Source of the DNA: Symbiodinium natans
Taxonomy: Eukaryota > Sar > Dinophyceae > Suessiales > Symbiodiniaceae
Direction: 5' to 3'
DNA length: 64,000 nt
Assembly: GCA_905221605.1 (NCBI GenBank)
Contig: CAJNDS010002840.1
Span: forward strand, 197,118 to 261,117
Of the stretch, positions 32,562 through 41,996 are shown piece after piece. Both the position numbers and the translations under genes were made by a program. A model generated the notes under the pieces. That model ran no database searches, had not been told where the DNA came from, and saw only the letters and a list, made by a program, of their open reading frames with translations. Numbering within the stretch: the stretch's first letter is position 1; every line of letters begins with the position of its first letter.

Positions 32562-33190
32562 TTGAGCATGTTGGTTCCCACAACGTCGAGCGGCGGAGAA
32601 GAGAGCGAGGCGGTGACCGAGAAGGAGCTGCTCGCCATCCGCGAGCAGGTGCTTGGATTTCCGGCCCCGCAGCAAGATCTGCTACTGCGGATGCTTCGCC
32701 TTCCTCCGCAGCAGCAAATTTTGGTCCAGAGTGCCTTGACTGTGGCTGTGACTGGGCGAGTCAACACAGCGCCGTCGCCGACGCCAAGCGGTATCGGCCG
32801 CCGTCGGTGCCGCCGCCTTGGACGTCCACCTCAGCAGCGTCAGCTTGGGCATCGTCTTCGCCGACGACAGCGCTGCCCGTCGGGGGCGACATCCAGACCG
32901 TGCGGAACCATCTAGACGAAATCGCCGAGGCTGGTGGCATGGAGCACTACACTGGCCCGCTGCCAGCAGGCTTTACCCTGACTGCGCCCTACACGATTCC
33001 GTGCAGTTGGTCGAGGGCCGAGAGATGGTACTATGTCCTCAACTGCTCTGCCTGCGGCAGGAAAGGCGTTACTGCTGCCGGCATTGGCAAGAGCCTGGAG
33101 ACATGGGCCCGAGACAAAGGCTGGAAGCCTCCCAACAGCGGCTCGGCCAAGTGGACACGGATTGTGTGCCCTTCATGTACAGGTGTGTAA
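32562..33190 (+). pseudogene. Zinc-ribbon array ORF, copy 2 (43-bp deletion)
   Basis: A 43-bp deletion after AGCGGT removes part of the Pro/Ala linker and shifts the frame. The 3' half (ribbon) is intact in another frame ending 33190. It retains CCAGA at the site where copies 1 and 3 lost four bases. Confidence 0.7.
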
Positions 33191-33887
33191 GTCTGAGCAT
33201 GAAAATTCTCCAAGCGCGAGCAGGTTTCCTAGCCCACGCCGCGAAACCAGTGCTCCTGGCTCTACGCTGTCCCAAGCATGAAGGCTTATTGAAGCCCTAG
33301 ACCCTAAACATTTTCCCGCTGGCCCCGGCGATGTTGAAGGTTTTTGAGGCGACTCCACGGGGCGGTAGTGGGGTTCCGATGCAATTGAAACTGACCATTT
33401 GAAGGCCTGTGGCAAAAAGTGGGCACAGTAGTTTGCGCGAAGCACTTACTCTTTGATTAGGGTTTAGGGTTTAGGGTTTCCTGGGTATCGGGTTAAGTGG
33501 GTTTGGGGTTTCGGCTTCTCAGGCTGCGCCGCGAGGCGCAAAGGCTGCAGTTTGTTTGGAGGGTTCTGGGTGGCGGGTCATCAATTTATGGTCCAGCGCT
33601 CAGGGTTTTGCGGCTCCTAAAGGGACCCCGGTAGAACAGCACTACAAGTCTGGCGGCATGAATGCATGACTGTCGACCTGTAACAAAACGACCGAACGAG
33701 AAGTCGACGCCTGTGCCGTAGCCATGTGCGTCTTCAAGTGCTCGGACATGTTGAGGCGGCTCCCAAAGGGACCGCGGTGGAATAGCACAAGAAGTCAGGC
33801 ACCATGTGTGCATGAGTACAGGTACTGCAGTAGCCCAAAAACAAAACTCGTCACAGAAGTGTAAGTTGTAGGGTTCGGTGCCGTGCA

Positions 33888-34555
33888 TTGAGCATGTTGG
33901 TTCCCACAACGTCGAGCGGCGGAGAAGAGAGCGAGGCGGTGACCGAGAAGGAGCTGCTCGCCATCCGCGAGCAGGTGCTTGGATTTCCGGCCCCGCAGCA
34001 AGATCTGCTACTGCGGATGCTTCGCCTTCCTCCGCAGCAGCAAATTTTGGTCCAGAGTGCCTTGACTGTGGCTGTGACTGGGCGAGTCAACACAGCGCCG
34101 TCGCCGACGCCAAGCGGTTGCCCCGCGGCCACGCCGACGGCCTCGCCAGCGGAGCCGCCCGATCGGCCGCCGTCGGTGCCGCCGCCTTGGACGTCCACCT
34201 CAGCAGCGTCAGCTTGGGCATCGTCTTCGCCGACGACAGCGCTGCCCGTCGGGGGCGACATACCGTGCGGAACCATCTAGACGAAATCGCCGAGGCTGGT
34301 GGCATGGAGCACTACACTGGCCCGCTGCCAGCAGGCTTTACCCTGACTGCGCCCTACACGATTCCGTGCAGTTGGTCGAGGGCCGAGAGATGGTACTATG
34401 TCCTCAACTGCTCTGCCTGCGGCAGGAAAGGCGTTACTGCTGCCGGCATTGGCAAGAGCCCGGAGACATGGGCCCGAGACAAAGGCTGGAAGCCTCCCAA
34501 CAGCGGCTCGGCCAAGTGGACACGGATTGTGTGCCCTTCATGTACAGGTGTGTAA
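33888..34555 (+). pseudogene. Zinc-ribbon array ORF, copy 3 (frameshifted)
   Basis: Carries the same four-base loss as copy 1 but otherwise tracks copies 2 and 4, with shared differences such as CAAATTTTGGTCC with copy 2. The mixed pattern suggests exchange between units. Confidence 0.7.
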
Positions 34556-34933
34556 GTCTGAGCATGAAAATTCTCCAAGCGCGAGCAGGTTTCCTAGCCC
34601 ACGCCGCGAAACCAGTGCTCCTGGCTCTACGCTGTCCCAAGCATGAAGGCTTATTGAAGCCCTAGACCCTAAACATTTTCCCGCTGGCCCCGGCGATGTT
34701 GAAGGTTTTTGAGGCGACTCCACGGGGCGGTAGTGGGGTTCCGATGCAATTGAAACTGACCATTTGAAGGCCTGTGGCAAAAAGTGGGCACAGTAGTTTG
34801 CGCGAAGCACTTACTCTTTGATTAGGGTTTAGGGTTTAGGGTTTCCTGGGTATCGGGTTAAGTGGGTTTGGGGTTTCGGCTTCTCAGGCTGCGCCGCGAG
34901 GCGCAAAGGCTGCAGTTTGTTTGGAGGGTTCTG

Positions 34934-35650
34934 GGTGGCGGGTCATCAATTTATGGTCCAGCGCTCAGGGTTTTGCGGCTCCTAAAGGGACCCCGGTAGA
35001 ACAGCACTACAAGTCTGGCGGCATGAATGCATGACTGTCGACCTGTAACAAAACGACCGAACGAGAAGTCGACGCCTGTGCCGTAGCCATGTGCGTCTTC
35101 AAGTGCTCGGACATGTTGAGGCGGCTCCCAAAGGGACCGCGGTGGAATAGCACAAGAAGTCAGGCACCATGTGTGCATGAGTACAGGTACTGCAGTAGCC
35201 CAAAAACAAAACTCGTCACAGAAGTGTAAGTTGTAGGGTTCGGTGCCGTGCATTGAGCATGTTGGTTCCCACAACGTCGAGCGGCGGAGAAGAGAGCGAG
35301 GCGGTGACCGAGAAGGAGCCCCTTCATGTACAGGTGTGTAAGTATGAGCGAAACCAGTGGTCCTGGCCCTACGCTGTCCCAAGCATGAAGGCTTATTGAA
35401 GCCCTATACCTTAAACATTTTCCCGCTGGCCCCGGCGATGTTGAAGGTTTTTGAGGCGACTCCACGGGGCGGTAGTGGGGTTCCGATGTAATTGAAACTG
35501 ACCATTTCAAGGCCTGTGGCAAAAAGTGGGCACAGTAGTCTGCGCGAAGCACTTACTCTTTGATTAGGGTTTAGGGTTTAGGGTTTCCTGGGTATCGGGT
35601 TAAGTGGGTTTGGGGTTTCGGCTTCTCAGCCTGCGCCGCGAGGCGCAAAG
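34934..35650 (+). pseudogene. Array unit 4 with internally deleted ORF
   Basis: The ORF start is present (near 35262), but GAGAAGGAGC at 35320 joins directly to CCCTTCATGTACAGGTGTG near the normal ORF end. This removes about 600 bp. The tail then proceeds to the telomere-like segment at 35564. Confidence 0.75.
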
Positions 35651-35959
35651 CCTGCAGTTTGTTTGGAGGCATGACTGTCGACCTGTAACAAAACGACCGA
35701 ACGAGAAGTCAACGGCTGCTGTCGCCTTGTTGCTTGATTGCTTGTGCTTCTGGACACATGCGCGCGCAGTACCTATCTTGACTTCGCCCGCTTGCCCAGT
35801 GCCTGCATGATCGTGCAGTAGCCATGTGCGTCTTCAGGTGCTCGGACATGTTGAGGCGGCTCCCAAAGGGACCGCGGTAGAATAGCACAAGAGGTCAGGC
35901 AACATGTCAGCATGAGTGCAGTACCCCAAAAACAAAGCTCTTCACATAAACCGTGCACA

Positions 35960-36163
35960 TGTGTCTAGCAACCACGCCCCGCCGTGACACTGCACTGCGT
36001 CGTACAGGACCCGAATTCCCGGACAGGTATTAGGAAAACACGGATGCCTGAGCTACGAAGACTGGCGCTCAACTGTACTGCATTGCCACATTGACATTGT
36101 CTGTCGCTGTCAGCAGACCGACACGGTGCTCAGAGTGGCGAACTTTATTCTAGCGTTGCAGCC
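35960..36163. other. Spacer upstream of the 36164 ORF
   Basis: Unique-looking DNA between a partial array leader and the ORF. Ends TTCTAGCGTTGCAGCC just before the ATG. No repeat match noticed. Confidence 0.5.
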
Positions 36164-36829
36164 ATGGCCAATGTGTATGATGGTCAAGCTCAGGTTCTCG
36201 TCGAGTATCTGATGCAGGAGTTCGCCTTCGGTCCCGGCCATGACTGCACCCTCACGTCCGAGGCTGCTGCTGTTCTCCAATTTATAAATGAATGGGCCAG
36301 GAAGCACCTTGTCCTTGGAAGGCGTCCACACCCAGTCGCCTTGGAGGCCCTGGATCATGCCATGGAAGGCTTGCTCCCTGACACCTGGGCTGAGCTTCGC
36401 CTGGACCCTGAACGACTGGGGCGTGCGCTGCCGTGCAGTGAGCGACAGAGGTCAAACATTCTCCTCTTGTTGCACGCCCTGCATGATGTGGGGGCCAGGA
36501 CAAAGACTGTCGCGACGCTGTTCGACTTGGGTTTGTCCTCGTCTTCGCCTTCGCCTATGCCTGAACATCCAGTGGTGAACGGTCCACCCCAAGATGAGAT
36601 TTCGTCGCCTTTGGCTTCAAGAAGCAAATCGTCAGGCACAGGGGATGCTGTTTCACACTCAGTGGCTCTCCTCAGGGGACATGCAGCCTCGCCTTCGTCT
36701 TCTCCAGCTGCTGGCAGCGCCGGCCTGTTCCCGGTAGATCTGGGGCAGTGTGACTCGCACTTTGCTGTCCTGCTGCAAAAAATGTTGAAGGAAGACAGCG
36801 ATCCCCAGTCCCAGAGCGGCAGTACGTAG
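36164..36829 (+). CDS. 221-aa ORF of unknown function inserted in the array
   Basis: ATG in GCAGCCATGG context opens MANVYDGQAQVLVEYLMQEF. The first 130 residues look helical and globular (AAAVLQFINEWARKHLVLG, LLPDTWAELRLDPERLG, ILLLLHALHDVGARTKTV). Then comes a Ser/Pro-rich linker and FAVLLQKMLKEDSDPQSQ. The TAG stop lies within AC|GTAGGG, a possible splice donor, so this may be a first exon. It lies between array units and ends 27 bp before the next leader. Family not recognised. It could be the N-terminal exon of a gene of which the array ORF is another exon; not shown. Confidence 0.5.
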   Translation: MANVYDGQAQVLVEYLMQEFAFGPGHDCTLTSEAAAVLQFINEWARKHLVLGRRPHPVALEALDHAMEGLLPDTWAELRLDPERLGRALPCSERQRSNILLLLHALHDVGARTKTVATLFDLGLSSSSPSPMPEHPVVNGPPQDEISSPLASRSKSSGTGDAVSHSVALLRGHAASPSSSPAAGSAGLFPVDLGQCDSHFAVLLQKMLKEDSDPQSQSGST

Positions 36830-37256
36830 GGTGCTCATACCCGGCTATTTGGGGTGGCGGGTCATCAATTTATGGTCCAGCGCTCAGGGTTTTACGGCTC
36901 CCAAAGGGACCCCGGTAGAACAGCACTGCAGCATGAATGCACGACTGTCGACCGGCAACAAAACGACCGAAGACGAGAAGTCGACGGCTGCTGTCACCTT
37001 GTTGCTTGATTGCCTGTGCTTCTGGACGCATGCGCGCGCAGTACCTATCTGGACTTCGAACGCTTGCCCAGTGCCTGCATGATCGTGCAGTAGCCATGTG
37101 CTTCAAGTGCTCGGACATGTTGAGGCGGCTCCCAAAGGGACCGCGGTGGAATAGCACAAGAAGTCAGGCACCATGTGTGCATGAGTACAGGTACTGCAGT
37201 AGCCCAAAAACAAAACTCGTCACAGAAGTGTAAGTTGTAGGGTTCGGTGCCGTGCA

Positions 37257-37928
37257 TTGAGCATGTTGGTTCCCACAACGTCGAGCGGCGGAGAAGAGAG
37301 CGAGGCGGTGACCGAGAAGGAGCTGCTCGCCATCCGCGAGCAGGTGCTTGGATTTCCGGCCCCGCAGCAAGATCTGCTACTGCGAATGCTTCGCCTTCCT
37401 CCGCAGCAGCAAAATTTGGTCCAGAGTGCCTTGACTGTGGCTGTGACTGGGCGAGTCAACACAGCGCCGTCGCCGACGCCAAGCGGTTGCCCCGCGGCCA
37501 CGCCGACGGCCTCGCCAGCGGAGCCGCCCGATCGGCCGCCGTCGGTGCCGCCGCCTTGGACGTCCACCTCAGCAGCGTCAGCTTGGGCATCGTCTTCGCC
37601 GACGACAGCGCTGCCCGTCGGGGGCGACATCCAGACCGTGCGGAACCATCTAGACGAAATCGCCGAGGCTGGTGGCATGGAGCACTACACTGGCCCGCTG
37701 CCAGCAGGCTTTACCCTGACTGCGCCCTACACGATTCCGTGCAGTTGGTCGAGGGCCGAGAGATGGTACTATGTCCTCAACTGCTCTGCCTGCGGCAGGA
37801 AAGGCGTTACTGCTGCCGGCATTGGCAAGAGCCCGGAGACATGGGCCCGAGACAAAGGCTGGAAGCCTCCCAACAGCGGCTCGGCCAAGTGGACACGGAT
37901 TGTGTGCCCTTCATGTACAGGTGTGTAA
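37257..37928 (+). CDS. Zinc-ribbon protein, intact array copy (223 aa)
   Basis: The only unit with an uninterrupted frame. N-terminus MSMLVPTTSSGGEESEAVTE, then a helical LRMLRLPPQQQNLVQSAL, then a Pro/Ala/Ser linker. The conserved half has VRNHLDEIAEAGGMEHYTG, RWYYVLNCSACGRKGVTAAG and KWTRIVCPSCTG, giving a CxxC...CxxC zinc ribbon. The end, TGTACAG|GTGTGTAAGT, resembles a splice donor, so the true protein may continue in a downstream exon. The WYYV...C..CG wording resembles zinc-ribbon proteins I have seen repeated in dinoflagellate genomes; function unknown. Confidence 0.6.
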   Translation: MSMLVPTTSSGGEESEAVTEKELLAIREQVLGFPAPQQDLLLRMLRLPPQQQNLVQSALTVAVTGRVNTAPSPTPSGCPAATPTASPAEPPDRPPSVPPPWTSTSAASAWASSSPTTALPVGGDIQTVRNHLDEIAEAGGMEHYTGPLPAGFTLTAPYTIPCSWSRAERWYYVLNCSACGRKGVTAAGIGKSPETWARDKGWKPPNSGSAKWTRIVCPSCTGV

Positions 37929-38575
37929 GTCTGAGCATGAAAATGCTCCAAGTGCGAGCAGGTTTCCTAGCCCACGCCGCGAAACCAGTGGTCCTGGCTC
38001 TACGCTGTCCCAAGCATGAAGGCTTATTGAAGCCCTAGACCCTAAACATTTTCCCGCTGGCCCCGGCGATGTTGAAGGTTTTTGAGGCGACTCCACGGGG
38101 CGGTAGTGGGGTTCCGATGCAATTGAAACTGACCATTTGAAGGCCTGTGGCAAAAAGTGGGCACAGTAGTTTGCGCTAAGCACTTACTCTTTGATTAGGG
38201 TTTAGGGTTTAGGGTTTCCTGGGTATCGGGTTAAGTGGGTTTGGGGTTTCGGCTTCTCAGGCTGCGCCGCGAGGCGCAAAGGCTGCAGTTTGTTTGGAGG
38301 GTTCTGGGTGGCGGGTCATCAATTTATGGTCCAGCGCTCAGGGTTTTGCGCCTCCTAAAGGGACCCCGGTAGAACAGCACTACAAGTCTGGCGGCATGAA
38401 TGCATGACTGTCGACCTGTAACAAAACGACCGAACGAGAAGTCGACGCCTGTGCCGTAGCCATGTGCGTCTTCAAGTGCTCGGACATGTTGAGGCGGCTC
38501 CCAAAGGGACCGCGGTGGAATAGCACAAGAAGTCAGGCACCATGTGTGCATGAGTACAGGTACTGCAGTAGCCCT

Positions 38576-38867
38576 AAACTGAACTCGTCGTAAACATCAC
38601 GCAAGACAATTTAGCGCGCTTTGTTGCAGTAAACATGAGTTGCTTTTGCATTTCACAGGACGCCTTGCGCCGAATGGGAGCCGCCACCCGAGTTGGTCGT
38701 GCCTGCGTATTCCTCTTCGAACAACAGCACCCTTAGTACAGCCAGCTGCCTTGAGCGTCAGTCCTTGCAGCATCGCAGGCGCATCAGCTGGCGGAGAGGA
38801 TTGCGCGCTTGGGAGAGGTTGCGTTTCTTCGGGCAGTTCTTACGGCGTCGCGGTATTCATCGTTTTT
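38576..38867. other. Spacer, no gene seen
   Basis: Begins where the last array leader ends (CAGTAGCCC). Unique-looking DNA with no supported frame up to the inverted fragment. Confidence 0.5.
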
Positions 38868-39168
38868 GAGACTCGGCATCGGGCATGGCCTCTCCGGCCG
38901 CCCGCGAAAGTTGTGGCTCTAGCTGTTTCGCATGGCTGTCGGGCTGCTGCAGCAAGTTGTGTGTCGTGAGATGGTCAATGGCTGTTGAGATCTTGTCCGC
39001 CAGGCCATTCCGGAACCAAGCATCGCGCTTGTTTCGAAACCATTCACGGACTGTTGCAGCCGTGAAAACTCGGTGCTTGGGCGCTTTTTCGAGTATGAGC
39101 CTCATGAGCTCGTCTTCTGGTGTCTGCAGCTCCTCTTCTTCCCGGTCCTTGGGGTCGGCCAGGAGACA
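38868..39168 (-). pseudogene. Inverted fragment of the DUF3987-like gene (C-terminal winged-helix-like part)
   Basis: On the minus strand this reads LADPKDREEEELQTPEDEL, then KAPKHRVFTAATVREWFRN and LADKISTAIDHLTTHNLLQQ. It parallels the end of the intact gene at 57332-60515. It starts abruptly and ends with DAESQK where the intact gene has DAEKAG. This is the only clear minus-strand relic of the family in the window. Confidence 0.75.
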
Positions 39169-39394
39169 CGTTGGCGCTTTTTGATGAGGCAGATCCATGC
39201 GCAGCTGACATTATGTTTTCCCAGGTGCACAATATCCCCACGGCTATGTGCTCCTCCTTGCAGCCCGGCGTCTCCCACCAGTTTGGGGCTGGGAGCCTGC
39301 GAAAGCTTCCCCAGGCCTTCGTTCTGGGTCCTTCGGTTTTGTTCGGGATCAGCCTGGGGTCCTGGCAGTCGTCTGGTTCTGGCGCAATGGTTTC

Positions 39395-39615
39395 CACGGC
39401 GCAATCAAGCCTGCCAGTGTGCTTTGCAGCCATTGCAGCTCAAATTGAACGTTCCGCTTGCGGACCGACGGCATTCTGCGCTTCTGACGTGGCGTGCTGC
39501 ATGGCCGCCCCGCCGACAGGTGCCAGCTTGGTGACGGGGCGGAGCATGGAGTCCAGAAATCCAGGCCTATACAGAATTTTACAGAGACTTGACTCGACGC
39601 AGGATGGGAAAATGC
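39395..39615. repeat. Shared leader / dispersed repeat, copy 2
   Basis: Close match to 30595-30830: CAATCAAGCCTGCCAGTG, GCAGCTCAAATTGAACG, GCATTCTGCGCTTCTGAC, TCCAGAAATCCAGGCCT. The ATG of other copies is GTG here. It sits just upstream of the 39884 gene. Confidence 0.75.
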
Positions 39616-39883
39616 AGCTAGCCGGTTACCCACGCTGACGCGACGATGCTTTCCGTGCTTGTTGCTGAGCTTCTTCGTTTGTGTTTTTACTTGCTCCGTC
39701 GCCTTTTCGGCAAGGAAGCGATGTCGCGTGCTTGTCCACGTTTGTCCTCAGGCTCCAGCTCCGGCGGCTCCCGCAGGGACCGCGGTAGTCATTATTTCGA
39801 GTTCTAAACTACTGCCACAGAAACTTGTACTGCATAGGCAGAGCGCGCGATACTTGTTTCGACTCCAACCGCCTGTGTTGCCA

Positions 39884-40993
39884 ATGGCGGACCCTCTGGA
39901 CGCAGATCCTCGAGTCCTGGCTTGCTACTTAGATTACCCAGATTTGCCTTCCTCGGAGTCGGAGCATGATTCGCCATGGTCGCGGAATTTCAAGAAGTGG
40001 CACCAGAAGCAGAATGCTGCTTTCGGCGGCTTCAGTGCCGCGGCCACACCGGCAGCGGCCGCGTCTGCAAGCTCCACTCATGAGCAAACCCAAGAGAGTC
40101 TTTCCGAAAGTTCCTCTTTGGGACTTGCGCTTTCGCCAGAAACAGCCTCGCCAGGCCTTTCCCAGCGTTCCTCTTGGGCTGACACTTCCCCGCCTTCCCC
40201 TTCTCCAGAAGCTGATTCTGCCGAGCACACGTCTGCAGCCCAGCAGGTTCCAGAGGTGACAGATGCAGAACGCAGTTATCTGCAAGATGAGCATGCTCGC
40301 TCGTCTGCGTCTTCTGGTGGGATGCCGCCGGAGGTGCAAGAGCAACTACAAGAAGAAATAATGATCTTGGACCAGCGTCGCGACATGCCTACAGACGTGC
40401 TTGCGCAGCTGCGAGAAGAGCAGTCCTATTTGGCTGCCGCGTGGTCTGCTTTGCGGAGGCCGTGTTCTTCTGCGCGCTTGCCTTCGAGGACACCTGGGAG
40501 AGGCTGCTTGCCTTTTTTGTAAATTGCCTTGTCTAGTATATCTCGAAGGCTTCTGGTTCAAGCTTGAACGTGCGTTCTGCGGTCAGGTCGGCAAGTTGAG
40601 CGTCCTGACGCTGCCTCTGCTGGTCGCCCCACAAAGTATGGTCGCTGTGGCAGCTGTGGCCAAGCTTTCACGCCTTACATCCACCAAACGGGCGGGTTGG
40701 CTGGCAAAGTGGTTCTGCGCTGCAAAGCCTGGTTTCGTCATGATGACAGAGGCCGGCGACAATGCTGGAACCACAAACTCTACAACGGCCCTCTTGCTGA
40801 ACTACCAAAAAGCATTCAGCGCTGGCATGCAGAGACGAACAGTGACATCCGTGTCGCACTTCGACGTGGAGCCGAGGACACAGGGACCCGGGGAAGTGGG
40901 TCCCCTTTTCGTCCCCCCCCTGAAGCCGAAATTCGAAGCCCAAATTTGAGGCCGTCCTTCGGCTCGCGCTTACTGAAGTCGCAACTTGCCTGA
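39884..40993 (+). CDS. Two-exon zinc-ribbon protein, 341 aa
   Basis: Exon 1 is 39884-40502, opening at ATG in CCAATGG context (MADPLDADPRVLACYLDYPD). Exon 2 is 40587-40993, ending TGA. Intron 40503-40586 is GC-AG (GAGAG|GCTGC, CGGTCAG|GTCGG), phase 1, and the joined length is an exact multiple of three. Exon 1 has an acidic start, KNFKKWHQKQ-like basic stretch (SRNFKKWHQKQNAAFGG), long Ser/Ala/Pro linker and a helical VQEQLQEEIMILDQRRDMP. Exon 2 has KYGRCGSCGQAFTPYI and LRCKAWFRHDDRGRRQCWNH, giving four Cys for a zinc site. An upstream in-frame extension (from 39659) contains a foldback motif and is less likely to be coding. Layout (acidic start, linker, ribbon) parallels the array protein without clear sequence identity. 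Confidence 0.65.
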
Positions 40994-41262
40994 AGTCGAA
41001 ATTTGAAGCCGAAATTCCGGTTTCTCGACGGCTGAAGGCTAATATGTTTTTGAAACATGGACATGCGCACTTCTGAAGAACGACACATGTGCGGCTGCGC
41101 GCATCATCGGAGTTGTCCTTGCGTGCACGCATGATCACGCGCTGCTGCCTACTCTGTGTATTCCTGACGCATTGCCGCCTTCAAGTTGCATGCAGTCAGC
41201 GATCACATGCAGGACACGGCCACAGACCAGGAGGGCCAGTGACTTAAAAAGTGAGTTTGCCT

Positions 41263-41350
41263 GGGGCTGATGAGCCAGCCGCTCGATCAAATTTATAATT
41301 CGCTGCCACATTAATTGGTTCGCCGCTCCGTACAGGCGGCTTCTGCGACA
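41263..41350. repeat. Shared 3' tail element, copy at 41.3 kb
   Basis: GGCTGATGAGCCAGCCGCTC, GATCAAATTTATAATT, CATTAATTGGTTC and CTCCGTACAGGCGGC match the tails that follow the DUF3987-like genes (45021, 60515) and the 174-aa ORF (52235, 54900). Here it follows no recognised coding end, so it may mark a lost element. Confidence 0.65.
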
Positions 41351-41996
41351 CGAGCGCAGAGGCCAAATCGGCAAGTTGCACTTCTGCCAGTCTGGAAACC
41401 CAGGCCTACAGAGACTTCGACACACAGTCTCGCGTAAAAAACAAATGCTGGCAGATGTCAGATGTCACATGACGCTCTGTTGTTCTGCAAGCTGATCGTT
41501 TGTAGGCCTTGTCCGAAGGCCTAATGCTGCCGTCGTCTCGTGGCAGGGGTTCTGTTATATACCTGCCAGCCCTCGCAGCAACGCTTGAAAAAACGATTCT
41601 TTCATTGGCGCTGAAATCACTTTCATCGCGCCTGGAAGTTGCAAGCCTATTATACGGGTTGAGGACTCTGTGGTTCCCCCAAAGACAGCGGTGGAGCGGT
41701 ACGAGAAATCTAGTTCTTTGAGTGCACGCGTGAGAACACCTGCTACAGCGACACGCAATTTGTATCTCCGCAGCTCAGCTAGCTCTTTTTCCGACCGCTC
41801 TCATGATTATTCGACAGAGTTTCGCGCGTGCATTGCTTTGGCGCAACAGCGTCGCACGTGCTGAAACTGACCTTTACCAGCGGCTCCCTGGGTGTCGCAG
41901 CGTTCTCCATCTGCAATCAAGCCCGGCAGTGTACTTGAGAGGTATTACGGCTCAAATTGGTTCGACTGCGCCCCGACGGCGTTCTGCTCTTCTGAC
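41351..41996. other. Spacer and 5' leader of copy A
   Basis: The last about 180 bp form a shared leader: GCGTCGCACGTGCTG, CAATCAAGCCCGGCAGTG, TACGGCTCAAATTGGTTCG and CGTTCTGCTCTTCTGACATG ending at the start codon. The rest holds no supported gene. Confidence 0.6.

Larger units (their letters stand above)
30827..38575 (+). repeat. Tandem array of about 1.33-1.37 kb units encoding a zinc-ribbon protein
   Basis: Units begin near 30827, 32244, 33570, 34934, 36856 and 38308; the last is leader only. Each carries a leader with GGTGGCGGGTCATCAATTT, two foldback motifs, the ORF, and a tail ending in a telomere-like GATTAGGGTTTAGGGTTTAG and GGGTATCGGGTTAAGTGGG. Two leader forms exist, long (units 1 and 5, partial at 35670-35830) and short, which lacks about 120 bp before TAGCCATGTGC. 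The unit at 34934 has lost most of its ORF (junction at 35320). Unrelated DNA with an ORF (35960-36850) is inserted between units. Could be tandem amplification of a mobile element or of a host gene. Confidence 0.8.
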
